Source: Diplonema papillatum (lineage: Eukaryota > Euglenozoa > Diplonemea > Diplonemida > Diplonemidae). Taken from it: 64,000 nt of DNA. Shown here one piece after another: positions 1 to 10,206 of this stretch (its first letter is position 1; each line of letters opens with the position of its first letter). Below the pieces are notes generated by a model. That model was given only the letters and a program-made list of their open reading frames with translations, was not told where the DNA came from and made no database searches. Position numbers and translations under genes: made by a program. Location of the stretch: NCBI GenBank assembly GCA_030068145.1, contig JAPJBO010000190.1, positions 1-64,000 of the forward strand, read 5' to 3'.

Positions 1-55
1 ACGCCCACTTGTGGTTCCGGGGGTACTTGGTTCGATTCCTGCAAGGAGTGTTTTT
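1..55 (+). other. tRNA-like pol III fragment (3' part), unit 1
   Basis: A perfect pol III B-box match (GGTTCGATTCC) is followed by a T6 run after GGAGTG. The A-box side is cut off by the window edge; complete copies of the same sequence are at 2728-2800 and 5473-5545. Confidence 0.4.
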
Positions 56-842
56 TCTGAGGACCGATAATCGGCCCAAAACATCTAAAGTGCCATGTGG
101 GGGTCAGAAATTTTGGCTATATCCAGTTCCAAAAAGGTGCCGATACTTGCCGTGGATAGCTCGTTCCATCCCAAAAAAATTTCCGAATTTTGCTCAAAAT
201 TTGACCTGAACATGTCGGAAATGAGGAAGCAAAATCTGTGACACGTTTTCGTGGAATGAGTGATACACTGTTTTTTTTTGATCTGGTGAGTTGGCTCTGG
301 GAGAGGCCTCTTCACCGTAAGACAAAAGGCACAAGCATTTTCGAAACCACACGGTGCATGCTAATCCATGTAGTTCATGTTCTCAAAAGAACTCTATGAT
401 ACACGTACCTTTCGTGTGCAGCTCATGTCAAGTCAAACAACTCTGCCTCTCGTGACACGTGGTCTCTTCGTCGATCCGTTGCACACAATCTGTCCCCAGC
501 AGTGTCAACCAAGCGCGTGGCTAAACTCTTCTTTCCGGTTGCAAAGAAAGAGGAAAGGTTTGAGAGATCTCTGGAAGAAAGCTTATCAGGGGCCTTGAAG
601 ACTCGTCAACAGGCAACCAACGATCCAGCGAACACCGAACGAAGGGGGGGAGAAAACGAATCGACACCGGACAAGTTAATGCTCCTGTGCATGTTTTCGC
701 AAATCAATGCGGAGTTCATGTCCTGGTAAACCTGAACGGCGTGGGCTGGGAGGCCCTGCTTTGTGGCACGCCTTGAATGAATGGACGAAGGCATGTATAA
801 TATTATGTGTGTCTGAGAGGTAGTAATAGTCTGCTGTTTTGA

Positions 843-1781
843 TTAGCACTCGGAAGCCTCCGCCTGGGTCGGGAAGCAGGCGCCGCAGCCCGAAAACTGG
901 CCCGCTGGACAGGCGCCACCGCCGCATGCCACCGCAGCGGCTGCTGTGGCATGGCAGACACCGCAGCCAGAGAACGGCCTTGCCGAAGGGCAGCCGTCGG
1001 AGCCGCAGTGCACCGCTTCTTCTTCTTCGGCGAAGCAAGCGTTACATCCGGGGAACGGTGCAGCGGCATCGCACACACACAAGCTGGCCGCCATCTGTGT
1101 AGCGTGGCACGTGGCGCACCCGGGGAATGGCAGTGCCGCTGAACACAGCCCTCCGGACGGGGTGTGGGGGGGATTGGACGGGCAAGTAGCCGCTTCGTCT
1201 TCGTTCGCCCAGCACTTGCCGCATCCGGCGGACGGTCTGAACGGCGGGCACGTGCCACCCTGGAACGGAGGGGACGTGGCTGGTTGGCCTGGGGACGGAG
1301 GCGCAGTAACTTCTCCCGTAGGCGGGAGAGTAGGGGTCACAGGCGTCCACGGCCACCACGGCCACGTGGGCCACGTTGGAGTAGTCGGCGTCGTCGGCGT
1401 CGTCGGCGTCGGCGGCGTAGGGGTCCAGGGCCACCACGGCCATGTCGGCGTCGTCGGCGGCGTTGGCGGCGTAGGGTTCGTGGGCCACCACGGCCATCCC
1501 GGGTACGTAGGCGGCGCCGGCGGCGACGGCGGTGGCACAGGCCATGTCGGCCACGTGGGCCAAGTCGGCCATGACGGCGGGTTTTGTGGCGGGTTTGTCG
1601 GAGGCGGCGCGTTGCTCTTCGAGTTGCTCTTGGAGTTACTTTTGTCGTTGCTCTTGTCGTTGCCTTTCGAGTCACTCTTCGAGTTACTTTTAGAGTTACT
1701 CTTGTCGTTGCTCTTACTCGAGCTGCTTGCCGACGCGGTCGTGACGCATAGGAACAGCACAACACAAGCTGTCGTTCTCAT
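843..1781 (-). CDS. Secreted Trp/Pro-rich, Cys-rich repeat protein, copy 1
   Basis: I do not recognise this 312-residue protein. It begins with a likely signal peptide (MRTTACVVLFLCVTTASA). Residues about 19-57 are K/S/N/D-rich repeats of the type KSNSKSND. Residues about 58-160 are almost only Pro, Trp and Thr (WPTWP, WPWWPW). The rest holds five Cys modules of the form C-x(n)-PF-x-G-C-x-x-C-x(9-10)-C. There is no membrane segment, so I infer a secreted or surface-coat protein with disulphide-stapled modules after a rigid extended stem. The start is the only Met before the hydrophobic segment; upstream CTCAG before the ATG could accept a splice. The ORF is intact with stop TAA. Low-complexity sequence gives long shadow frames on both strands. 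Confidence 0.8.
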   Translation of the reverse strand: MRTTACVVLFLCVTTASASSSSKSNDKSNSKSNSKSDSKGNDKSNDKSNSKSNSKSNAPPPTNPPQNPPSWPTWPTWPTWPVPPPSPPAPPTYPGWPWWPTNPTPPTPPTTPTWPWWPWTPTPPTPTTPTTPTTPTWPTWPWWPWTPVTPTLPPTGEVTAPPSPGQPATSPPFQGGTCPPFRPSAGCGKCWANEDEAATCPSNPPHTPSGGLCSAALPFPGCATCHATQMAASLCVCDAAAPFPGCNACFAEEEEAVHCGSDGCPSARPFSGCGVCHATAAAAVACGGGACPAGQFSGCGACFPTQAEASEC

Positions 1782-2436
1782 TTTTGCTTGCTGAGGCTTG
1801 TCTTTGTTGAAGATGGGAGGTGTCTGCAGGGAATGTTATACTGAGATTATTGTGTGGACAGGGGAAGTAGCAAGGCCGGGCTGTATCGACCACAACTGCT
1901 AATGCATACCACTCATTCCACGAAAAAGTGTCACAGATTTCGGCTTTTTTCGGACTTCTGCCGAAAATTTCCATCTGCAGGTCCGAAAATGGTCGGTTTC
2001 GAGGTTTTGAGGACACGTTTGAATCCGTTGAGGACAGGGCTTTCCGAATATCTGGTCGGATAAAATTTTTGACCGACCCCCCCCCATAAATTGAGGCCGG
2101 ATCTCCAAAAAATGGGGGCTGAAAATCGACTTTTTTTTTCTCGGCATGCAGGAACAAGTCAGATTTGACTCGCCACAGAATGCTACGGGGGTGCCGATAC
2201 GGTCCCGTGACAGAACTACGCGATTCCTCAAAAATCTGGCGAAAAATCCCAAAATTGTGCCTCCTCCTGCCGGAAACGATGAATTTTTTGTTCTTCGCGT
2301 GTACAGGGTATAAACCTCTCTGGGGGGGGGTTTTCCTGTATTAGCACTTTTTCGTTGGCTTCGTTTTCTCTTTCATGTGCAACCGTTGTTCCGGAAATGT
2401 TCCCGTCAGTACAGATGTACTATTAAAAAAAAAGAC

Positions 2437-2511
2437 ACCCAAAGTGGGACTCGAACCGGCGACCAAAAGAGTCATGGTTGAGTGCGCTGACGGCTATGCT
2501 ACTTGTGCCAA
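2437..2511 (-). other. tRNA-like pol III element, unit 1
   Basis: On the minus strand, an A-box-like TAGCATAGCCG lies about 40 bases before a perfect B box (GGTTCGAGTCC). A T9 run follows within 20 bases of the B box, as expected for a pol III terminator. The acceptor and T stems do not pair properly, so this is a degenerate tRNA or tRNA-derived SINE head and not a working tRNA. Confidence 0.5.
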
Positions 2512-2727
2512 AAAACCGAAAATATTTTCCTCTTCTTCCCTCGCAAACCACCAAAATGGTCGCTGGTTCGATTCCTCGGGGCGTCGAGCGATTTGGAGCT
2601 CGTAGTGCGTGTTCTGCTTACAGTGGTGGTGTAGCGGGGGTCAAACCGCAGACTTCCTGACGGGGCACGCGAACCACCGGAAGGATGGTTCAAATACCGA
2701 AAATGAAATCGCCCGCGTTTTTTTCGC

Positions 2728-2800
2728 CCGTGGTCATACGGGTAGCACGCCCACTTGTGGTTCCGGGGGTACTTGGTTCGATTCCTGCAAGGAGTGTTTT
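2728..2800 (+). other. tRNA-like pol III element at the unit 1/2 joint
   Basis: The order is a D-arm-like GTGGTCATACGGGTAGCAC, a loop TTGTGGT that would give a GTG (His) anticodon, the B box GGTTCGATTCC and then T6. The stems contain several mismatches, so I read it as tRNA-His-derived and not functional. Another isolated B box (GGTTCGATTCC at about 2564-2574) has no A box. Confidence 0.4.
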
Positions 2801-3588
2801 TTCTGAGGACCGATAATCGGCCCAAAACATCTAAAGTGCCATGTGGGGGTCAGAAATTTTGGCTATATCCAGTTCCAAAAAGGTGCCGATACTTGCCGTG
2901 GATAGCTCGTTCCATCCCAAAAAAATTTCCGAATTTTGCTCAAAATTTGACCTGAACATGTCGGAAATGAGGAAGCAAAATCTGTGACACGTTTTCGTGG
3001 AATGAGTGATACACTGTTTTTTTTTGATCTGGTGAGTTGGCTCTGGGAGAGGCCTCTTCACCGTAAGACAAAAGGCACAAGCATTTTCGAAACCACACGG
3101 TGCATGCTAATCCATGTAGTTCATGTTCTCAAAAGAACTCTATGATACACGTACCTTTCGTGTGCAGCTCATGTCAAGTCAAACAACTCTGCCTCTCGTG
3201 ACACGTGGTCTCTTCGTCGATCCGTTGCACACAATCTGTCCCCAGCAGTGTCAACCAAGCGCGTGGCTAAACTCTTCTTTCCGGTTGCAAAGAAAGAGGA
3301 AAGGTTTGAGAGATCTCTGGAAGAAAGCTTATCAGGGGCCTTGAAGACTCGTCAACAGGCAACCAACGATCCAGCGAACACCGAACGAAGGGGGGGAGAA
3401 AACGAATCGACACCGGACAAGTTAATGCTCCTGTGCATGTTTTCGCAAATCAATGCGGAGTTCATGTCCTGGTAAACCTGAACGGCGTGGGCTGGGAGGC
3501 CCTGCTTTGTGGCACGCCTTGAATGAATGGACGAAGGCATGTATAATATTATGTGTGTCTGAGAGGTAGTAATAGTCTGCTGTTTTGA

Positions 3589-4527
3589 TTAGCACTCGGA
3601 AGCCTCCGCCTGGGTCGGGAAGCAGGCGCCGCAGCCCGAAAACTGGCCCGCTGGACAGGCGCCACCGCCGCATGCCACCGCAGCGGCTGCTGTGGCATGG
3701 CAGACACCGCAGCCAGAGAACGGCCTTGCCGAAGGGCAGCCGTCGGAGCCGCAGTGCACCGCTTCTTCTTCTTCGGCGAAGCAAGCGTTACATCCGGGGA
3801 ACGGTGCAGCGGCATCGCACACACACAAGCTGGCCGCCATCTGTGTAGCGTGGCACGTGGCGCACCCGGGGAATGGCAGTGCCGCTGAACACAGCCCTCC
3901 GGACGGGGTGTGGGGGGGATTGGACGGGCAAGTAGCCGCTTCGTCTTCGTTCGCCCAGCACTTGCCGCATCCGGCGGACGGTCTGAACGGCGGGCACGTG
4001 CCACCCTGGAACGGAGGGGACGTGGCTGGTTGGCCTGGGGACGGAGGCGCAGTAACTTCTCCCGTAGGCGGGAGAGTAGGGGTCACAGGCGTCCACGGCC
4101 ACCACGGCCACGTGGGCCACGTTGGAGTAGTCGGCGTCGTCGGCGTCGTCGGCGTCGGCGGCGTAGGGGTCCAGGGCCACCACGGCCATGTCGGCGTCGT
4201 CGGCGGCGTTGGCGGCGTAGGGTTCGTGGGCCACCACGGCCATCCCGGGTACGTAGGCGGCGCCGGCGGCGACGGCGGTGGCACAGGCCATGTCGGCCAC
4301 GTGGGCCAAGTCGGCCATGACGGCGGGTTTTGTGGCGGGTTTGTCGGAGGCGGCGCGTTGCTCTTCGAGTTGCTCTTGGAGTTACTTTTGTCGTTGCTCT
4401 TGTCGTTGCCTTTCGAGTCACTCTTCGAGTTACTTTTAGAGTTACTCTTGTCGTTGCTCTTACTCGAGCTGCTTGCCGACGCGGTCGTGACGCATAGGAA
4501 CAGCACAACACAAGCTGTCGTTCTCAT
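3589..4527 (-). CDS. Secreted Trp/Pro-rich, Cys-rich repeat protein, copy 2
   Basis: This is the second tandem copy, 312 residues and identical to copy 1 as far as I can see: signal peptide, K/S/N/D repeats, Trp/Pro stem, five Cys modules, stop TAA. The intact frame in spite of extreme low complexity suggests selection or very recent copying. Function is unknown. Confidence 0.8.
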   Translation of the reverse strand: MRTTACVVLFLCVTTASASSSSKSNDKSNSKSNSKSDSKGNDKSNDKSNSKSNSKSNAPPPTNPPQNPPSWPTWPTWPTWPVPPPSPPAPPTYPGWPWWPTNPTPPTPPTTPTWPWWPWTPTPPTPTTPTTPTTPTWPTWPWWPWTPVTPTLPPTGEVTAPPSPGQPATSPPFQGGTCPPFRPSAGCGKCWANEDEAATCPSNPPHTPSGGLCSAALPFPGCATCHATQMAASLCVCDAAAPFPGCNACFAEEEEAVHCGSDGCPSARPFSGCGVCHATAAAAVACGGGACPAGQFSGCGACFPTQAEASEC

Positions 4528-5181
4528 TTTTGCTTGCTGAGGCTTGTCTTTGTTGAAGATGGGAGGTGTCTGCAGGGAATGTTATACTGAGATTATTGTG
4601 TGGACAGGGGAAGTAGCAAGGCCGGGCTGTATCGACCACAACTGCTAATGCATACCACTCATTCCACGAAAAAGTGTCACAGATTTCGGCTTTTTTCGGA
4701 CTTCTGCCGAAAATTTCCATCTGCAGGTCCGAAAATGGTCGGTTTCGAGGTTTTGAGGACACGTTTGAATCCGTTGAGGACAGGGCTTTCCGAATATCTG
4801 GTCGGATAAAATTTTTGACCGACCCCCCCCCATAAATTGAGGCCGGATCTCCAAAAAATGGGGGCTGAAAATCGACTTTTTTTTTCTCGGCATGCAGGAA
4901 CAAGTCAGATTTGACTCGCCACAGAATGCTACGGGGGTGCCGATACGGTCCCGTGACAGAACTACGCGATTCCTCAAAAATCTGGCGAAAAATCCCAAAA
5001 TTGTGCCTCCTCCTGCCGGAAACGATGAATTTTTTGTTCTTCGCGTGTACAGGGTATAAACCTCTCTGGGGGGGGTTTTCCTGTATTAGCACTTTTTCGT
5101 TGGCTTCGTTTTCTCTTTCATGTGCAACCGTTGTTCCGGAAATGTTCCCGTCAGTACAGATGTACTATTAAAAAAAAAGAC

Positions 5182-5256
5182 ACCCAAAGTGGGACTCGAA
5201 CCGGCGACCAAAAGAGTCATGGTTGAGTGCGCTGACGGCTATGCTACTTGTGCCAA
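5182..5256 (-). other. tRNA-like pol III element, unit 2
   Basis: Identical copy of the element at 2437-2511: A-box-like sequence, perfect B box and T-run terminator on the minus strand, with unpaired stems. Confidence 0.5.
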
Positions 5257-5472
5257 AAAACCGAAAATATTTTCCTCTTCTTCCCTCGCAAACCACCAAA
5301 ATGGTCGCTGGTTCGATTCCTCGGGGCGTCGAGCGATTTGGAGCTCGTAGTGCGTGTTCTGCTTACAGTGGTGGTGTAGCGGGGGTCAAACCGCAGACTT
5401 CCTGACGGGGCACGCGAACCACCGGAAGGATGGTTCAAATACCGAAAATGAAATCGCCCGCGTTTTTTTCGC

Positions 5473-5545
5473 CCGTGGTCATACGGGTAGCACGCCCACT
5501 TGTGGTTCCGGGGGTACTTGGTTCGATTCCTGCAAGGAGTGTTTT
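5473..5545 (+). other. tRNA-like pol III element at the unit 2/3 joint
   Basis: Identical copy of the tRNA-His-like element at 2728-2800, with B box and T6 run. Confidence 0.4.
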
Positions 5546-6333
5546 TTCTGAGGACCGATAATCGGCCCAAAACATCTAAAGTGCCATGTGGGGGTCAGAA
5601 ATTTTGGCTATATCCAGTTCCAAAAAGGTGCCGATACTTGCCGTGGATAGCTCGTTCCATCCCAAAAAAATTTCCGAATTTTGCTCAAAATTTGACCTGA
5701 ACATGTCGGAAATGAGGAAGCAAAATCTGTGACACGTTTTCGTGGAATGAGTGATACACTGTTTTTTTTTGATCTGGTGAGTTGGCTCTGGGAGAGGCCT
5801 CTTCACCGTAAGACAAAAGGCACAAGCATTTTCGAAACCACACGGTGCATGCTAATCCATGTAGTTCATGTTCTCAAAAGAACTCTATGATACACGTACC
5901 TTTCGTGTGCAGCTCATGTCAAGTCAAACAACTCTGCCTCTCGTGACACGTGGTCTCTTCGTCGATCCGTTGCACACAATCTGTCCCCAGCAGTGTCAAC
6001 CAAGCGCGTGGCTAAACTCTTCTTTCCGGTTGCAAAGAAAGAGGAAAGGTTTGAGAGATCTCTGGAAGAAAGCTTATCAGGGGCCTTGAAGACTCGTCAA
6101 CAGGCAACCAACGATCCAGCGAACACCGAACGAAGGGGGGGAGAAAACGAATCGACACCGGACAAGTTAATGCTCCTGTGCATGTTTTCGCAAATCAATG
6201 CGGAGTTCATGTCCTGGTAAACCTGAACGGCGTGGGCTGGGAGGCCCTGCTTTGTGGCACGCCTTGAATGAATGGACGAAGGCATGTATAATATTATGTG
6301 TGTCTGAGAGGTAGTAATAGTCTGCTGTTTTGA

Positions 6334-7272
6334 TTAGCACTCGGAAGCCTCCGCCTGGGTCGGGAAGCAGGCGCCGCAGCCCGAAAACTGGCCCGCTGGA
6401 CAGGCGCCACCGCCGCATGCCACCGCAGCGGCTGCTGTGGCATGGCAGACACCGCAGCCAGAGAACGGCCTTGCCGAAGGGCAGCCGTCGGAGCCGCAGT
6501 GCACCGCTTCTTCTTCTTCGGCGAAGCAAGCGTTACATCCGGGGAACGGTGCAGCGGCATCGCACACACACAAGCTGGCCGCCATCTGTGTAGCGTGGCA
6601 CGTGGCGCACCCGGGGAATGGCAGTGCCGCTGAACACAGCCCTCCGGACGGGGTGTGGGGGGGATTGGACGGGCAAGTAGCCGCTTCGTCTTCGTTCGCC
6701 CAGCACTTGCCGCATCCGGCGGACGGTCTGAACGGCGGGCACGTGCCACCCTGGAACGGAGGGGACGTGGCTGGTTGGCCTGGGGACGGAGGCGCAGTAA
6801 CTTCTCCCGTAGGCGGGAGAGTAGGGGTCACAGGCGTCCACGGCCACCACGGCCACGTGGGCCACGTTGGAGTAGTCGGCGTCGTCGGCGTCGTCGGCGT
6901 CGGCGGCGTAGGGGTCCAGGGCCACCACGGCCATGTCGGCGTCGTCGGCGGCGTTGGCGGCGTAGGGTTCGTGGGCCACCACGGCCATCCCGGGTACGTA
7001 GGCGGCGCCGGCGGCGACGGCGGTGGCACAGGCCATGTCGGCCACGTGGGCCAAGTCGGCCATGACGGCGGGTTTTGTGGCGGGTTTGTCGGAGGCGGCG
7101 CGTTGCTCTTCGAGTTGCTCTTGGAGTTACTTTTGTCGTTACTCTTGTCGTTGCCTTTCGAGTCACTCTTCGAGTTACTTTTAGAGTTACTCTTGTCGTT
7201 GCTCTTACTCGAGCTGCTTGCCGACGCGGTCGTGACGCATAGGAACAGCACAACACAAGCTGTAGTTCTCAT
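6334..7272 (-). CDS. Secreted Trp/Pro-rich, Cys-rich repeat protein, copy 3
   Basis: This is the third tandem copy, 312 residues. I place the start at the Met of MRTTACVV (7272). The frame is open further upstream to 7527 only because unit 3 diverges there, and that extension lacks any signal-peptide logic. The protein matches copies 1 and 2; a few silent or near-silent differences appear in the K/S/N/D repeat region and 5' flank. Confidence 0.8.
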   Translation of the reverse strand: MRTTACVVLFLCVTTASASSSSKSNDKSNSKSNSKSDSKGNDKSNDKSNSKSNSKSNAPPPTNPPQNPPSWPTWPTWPTWPVPPPSPPAPPTYPGWPWWPTNPTPPTPPTTPTWPWWPWTPTPPTPTTPTTPTTPTWPTWPWWPWTPVTPTLPPTGEVTAPPSPGQPATSPPFQGGTCPPFRPSAGCGKCWANEDEAATCPSNPPHTPSGGLCSAALPFPGCATCHATQMAASLCVCDAAAPFPGCNACFAEEEEAVHCGSDGCPSARPFSGCGVCHATAAAAVACGGGACPAGQFSGCGACFPTQAEASEC

Positions 7273-7929
7273 TTTTGCTTTGCTGAGGGTTTTCTTTGTT
7301 GAAGATGGGAGTTGCCTGCAGGGAATGTGATGCTGAGATTGTTGTGTAGCAGGTGAAGTAGCTACGCCGGTGCATCGACCATCTGCTCGTCCCCCCCCCT
7401 TCTTAGTCGTGGTTCGGAAGTACAAAGTTGATCTAGGCCTTTTCACTAAAAGGCGAAAAGGCACATGCCTTTTCGAATCAATGGCGAGACTAGAGGTACC
7501 AGTAACGCACACACAGACCAACAACAAGCGAACAACAGTTTTGGACCAAAAAGGCCTCGTCGGCGGGGTTCGAACTGGAGGACCTCCAGCACCGAAGGCT
7601 TGCGCCGTGTGGTGGGCGCAGCTTTGGTCATGCAGGCAATATCCGAGTACCTATTACGGGCCACACCGTTGGACACGCAACTAACTACCGACAGACTCTG
7701 TATACTACGTGGTGGTACTACGTGGCGGTGGTACTACTTTGGTACACGGTAGGAACTGGAGCAAAGCGCATGGCAGGATGAGCACACCACCCGAGCCTAC
7801 AACAGGAGATTCGGGTGGGTTGAGGTGGGTCTTCTGAGACTGAATTTTTCTTGGGAACGAAGTTGAAGTTACTTGTATGGTTGTGTATCGTCTGTGTAGG
7901 GCAGCTACAAACAATCCGCAAGGAACTTG
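7273..7929. other. Intergenic stretch with one tRNA-Pro-like fragment
   Basis: No gene recognised. Minus-strand bases at about 7550-7605 read CTTCGGTGCTGGAGGTCC, then GTTCGAACCCC, then GAGGCC and T5. This resembles the 3' half of a tRNA-Pro (CGG anticodon) with a terminator, but no matching 5' half is present. Confidence 0.35.
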
Positions 7930-8127
7930 GCAGCCGACCAAATGCACTCAATCTGCCAACCCAGCCATTGGAATCTGGACCGCTGTTTCTGTAGGAAGAG
8001 AGAGAGAGCAAAGGTTTGACAAAAAAAGGGATACATGACCTTGACGACTCCAACAGCAAAGGATGATCCGATGAACAAGGAGCGAAGGCGGGAGAATACG
8101 AATGGACCGGAAAAAAAGGGTTGGAAA
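7930..8127. repeat. Degenerate copy of the Trp/Pro/Cys-gene 3' flank, left part
   Basis: Landmarks shared with the flanks at about 476-680 and 63477-63670 occur in order: ATGCACTCAATCTG, AAAGGTTTGA, a GACGACTCCAACAG-type block, and GCGAAGGCGGGAGAATACGA. The right part of a related flank resumes at about 10207, so an inserted element (8134-10200) separates them. Confidence 0.6.
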
Positions 8128-8269
8128 AAGACTCATAGATGGCCGGTTGATAACGTTATATAACGTTATATAACGTTATAACGGTGATAACGTTATATAA
8201 CGTTATATAACGTTATATAACGGTCGAAAACGCAAAATAACGGAAAAAATAACGCAAATAACGGTTTTT

Positions 8270-8665
8270 AGAATTTTTCCGATTTTGGCCATGTTTCCAG
8301 ATTTTTGTCATTTTTTCCTCATTTTGGTCCATTTCGGCCATTTTTTCCGATTTTGGCCATTTTTGCCAGATTTTGGTCAATCTTAGCCAATTTTTCCAGA
8401 CTTTTGCCGATTTTTTCAGGTTTTGGCCATTTTGCCGATTTTTTCCAGATTTCGGCAATCTTTGCCGATTTTTCCAGATTTCGGCCATTTTTGCCGATTT
8501 TTCAAGATTTTGGACAATTTTGAGATTTTGGCCACTCTGGCCGATTTATCCAGATCAGTCAATTTCGGCCATTTTTTCCGATTTTTCCAGATTTCCCGAT
8601 TTTCCAGATTTTGGTCAATTTCGGCCATTTTTGCCAATTTTTCCAGACTTTTGCCGATTTTTGGA
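8270..8665. repeat. Left-arm array of degenerate TTTTGGCCATTTTTGCCGA-type repeats
   Basis: The motif mixes GATTTTGGCCATTTT, TGCCGATTTTTCCAGA and TCGGCCATTTTTGCC, tandemly repeated over about 400 bp. The reverse complement of the same motif forms the right arm at 9655-9970, so the two arms could pair as a large imperfect stem. Phe/Pro-rich frames here are translation artefacts. Confidence 0.9.
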
Positions 8666-9097
8666 TCCCGGTCACAAAAACTGTTCGGAAACAAACCCTG
8701 GTCCGAAAAGAATTCGTAGTAACCGGTCCTCAGGGGTCCGTATAGCCCCTCCCCAGAGCTTTTTCTCTTTTACTTATTTTCTTGCGGACTTCCACCCAAG
8801 CGCGACAAACGCGATCCTTCCGGATTCACATGACTCTTTCACTGTGCGATGTTGTTCTTGGGATGTGGATGTCTGCAGTTTTGGGTTTCCGGCGCGTGTC
8901 CCTCAGTCGGTGGCCCGTAACGGTCGTTTGCAGTGTCCTTCGTGAGGCAGCAGATGTCACCAGCATGATCCGGCCACTGGAGTCCAACTTGTCCAAGCTT
9001 GTCCACTCGGCAGACCGTTGCGTACTATGCCAGTCAGACAAGGTCCCAGTACCAAATATGGGTGCATGATGAGCACGAGACATGCAAAGTCGAGCAG

Positions 9098-9448
9098 TCA
9101 CAGCTGGCGCTTCCCGTAGAACCCAGCCAGCCCGGGGTCGGTTTTCTTGATCCGGTCGATGAATCGTTGTTCCGGGCTCTTACTTGGTGGTTTCGTGACA
9201 GGGAGAACGCTGGGGCCAGTCAATGCCAGGTCGCGGGACAAGGCCTCGACGCGCAGCGTTTCCGCCACCTTCTTCCTTCCGCGTCGCGCCTTTGCAACCG
9301 AGGCGCTGCTGCTGCTGCTGTTGCTATCCGTACTTTCGGCGCGAGGCCGTTTGCGCTGTGTACCTGGGGTCTTCGGCTGAGCTTTCGGCTGAGCTTTAGG
9401 TTGAACCTTCGGCTTCGGCTGGACCTTCGGGGAGCTTTTCGCAGGCAT
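9098..9448 (-). CDS. Small basic protein encoded inside element 1
   Basis: A 116-residue frame starting MPAKSSPKVQPKPK. The first third is repeats of PK(V/A)Q, followed by a basic patch (QRKRPR), a Ser run, a second basic patch (KARRGRKK) and a tail ending GLAGFYGKRQL. It is a plausible nuclear, DNA-binding or histone-tail-like protein; I recognise no domain. I chose this Met because the frame upstream runs into the low-complexity arm repeats, and an AG acceptor (CACACTAG) lies about 30 bases before the ATG. It could be the coding remnant of the transposon or a captured gene. Confidence 0.5.
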   Translation of the reverse strand: MPAKSSPKVQPKPKVQPKAQPKAQPKTPGTQRKRPRAESTDSNSSSSSASVAKARRGRKKVAETLRVEALSRDLALTGPSVLPVTKPPSKSPEQRFIDRIKKTDPGLAGFYGKRQL

Positions 9449-9514
9449 AGTCGATATTCCCTTTGGAAAGACTAGTGTGGCTGAAATCGAAGCGGGTGGG
9501 GCGGTACACGTGTT

Positions 9515-9570
9515 TTTGTGTTTCCGACGATCCCGAATGGGTGTACAGATTGGTGTCTTTCGACCTTTTT
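9515..9570 (-). repeat. Dispersed 55-bp block shared with the E-Syt intron
   Basis: On the minus strand it reads GGTCGAAAGACACCAATCTG, then a short hairpin around CCCATTCGGGAT, then CGTCGGAAACAC. Two more copies lie at about 15786-15838 and 15884-15936 in the same orientation relative to the local gene. Here it lies upstream of the small ORF. Confidence 0.8.
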
Positions 9571-9654
9571 TTTTTTCCGCGCACGGACTGCCTGTTCGAG
9601 CTTGTGCGGGTTTAAGAAACTCAGACAAGAATAGCTCTGGTGAGGGGCAGGGCA

Positions 9655-9970
9655 TAAATGACCAAAACCCTGGAAAAATCGGCAAAAACGGCCAAAATGG
9701 GCAAAGTCTGGAAAACATGGCAAAACTGGCCAAAAATGACCAAAACCTGGAAAAATCGGCAAAAATAGCCAAATTTTTGAAAAACATGGCAAAAATGGCC
9801 AATCCTGGCCAAATCGGTAAAAACGGCCAAAATGGGCCAAAATCTGGAAAACACGGCAAAACTGGTCAACATTGACCAAAATCTGGAAAAATTGGCAAAA
9901 ATAACCAAAATTGGCCAAAATCTGGAAAATGTGGCAAAAATGGCCAAAAATGACCAAAATCTGGAGGACA
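9655..9970. repeat. Right-arm array, inverted relative to 8270-8665
   Basis: Units such as CTGGAAAAATCGGCAAAAA and GGCCAAAATGGCCAAA are tandemly repeated. They are the reverse complement of the left-arm motif. Confidence 0.9.
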
Positions 9971-10206
9971 GTGTGACCTCCCATGGACTGGTAAAAAACC
10001 GTTATATAACGTTATATAACGTTATATAACGTTATATAACGTTATATAACGTTATATAACGTTATTTTTCGACCAAAAATGGCAAATAACGGTTTTATAA
10101 CGGTCAATAACGGTTTTTCTGGATTTAGGGGGGGGGTAACAAATAACTCCGGGAATAACGTTATATAACGTTATATAACGTTATATAACGGCCATCTATG
10201 AAGACT

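Larger units (their letters stand above)
1..7265. repeat. Tandem array of a 2745/2746-bp gene-bearing unit
   Basis: The string ACGCCCACTTGTGGTTCCGG recurs at 1, 2747 and 5492. Units 1 and 2 are 2746 and 2745 bp and differ in the length of a G run near 2322/5069. Unit 3 follows the others closely to about 7265 and then decays (the first intron-like/5' flank bases of the gene are still alignable to about 7360). Each unit holds one minus-strand gene for a secreted Trp/Pro/Cys-rich protein, a long non-coding 3' flank, and tRNA-like sequences near the unit joint. The left edge of the window cuts the array, so its true copy number is unknown. Near-identity of units argues for recent amplification or gene conversion. 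Confidence 0.97.
8134..10200. mobile_element. 2067-bp DNA transposon with palindromic stutter ends (element 1)
   Basis: The ends are inverted: CATAGATGGCCG at 8134 and CGGCCATCTATG ending at 10200. Just inside each end are arrays of the palindrome-like unit GTTATATAAC (at 8151-8222, and at 10002-10064 and 10155-10190). A 6-bp direct repeat AAGACT flanks the element (8128-8133 and 10201-10206), a likely target-site duplication. Inside, arrays of a roughly 20-30-bp motif run in opposite directions on the two arms, around a central part with one small basic ORF. The TIR resembles hAT ends (xAxxGATGGC), although hAT elements normally make 8-bp duplications. I see no complete transposase, so it is probably non-autonomous. 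Confidence 0.85.

Noticed and set aside
946..1794. Gly/His/Val-rich plus-strand frame opposite the Trp/Pro/Cys gene
   Set aside because: It is antisense to a low-complexity stem and has no signal peptide.
8270..8945. Phe/Pro-rich proteins on both strands of element 1
   Set aside because: They are translations of the arm repeats, which lack start context and change frame with each repeat variant.
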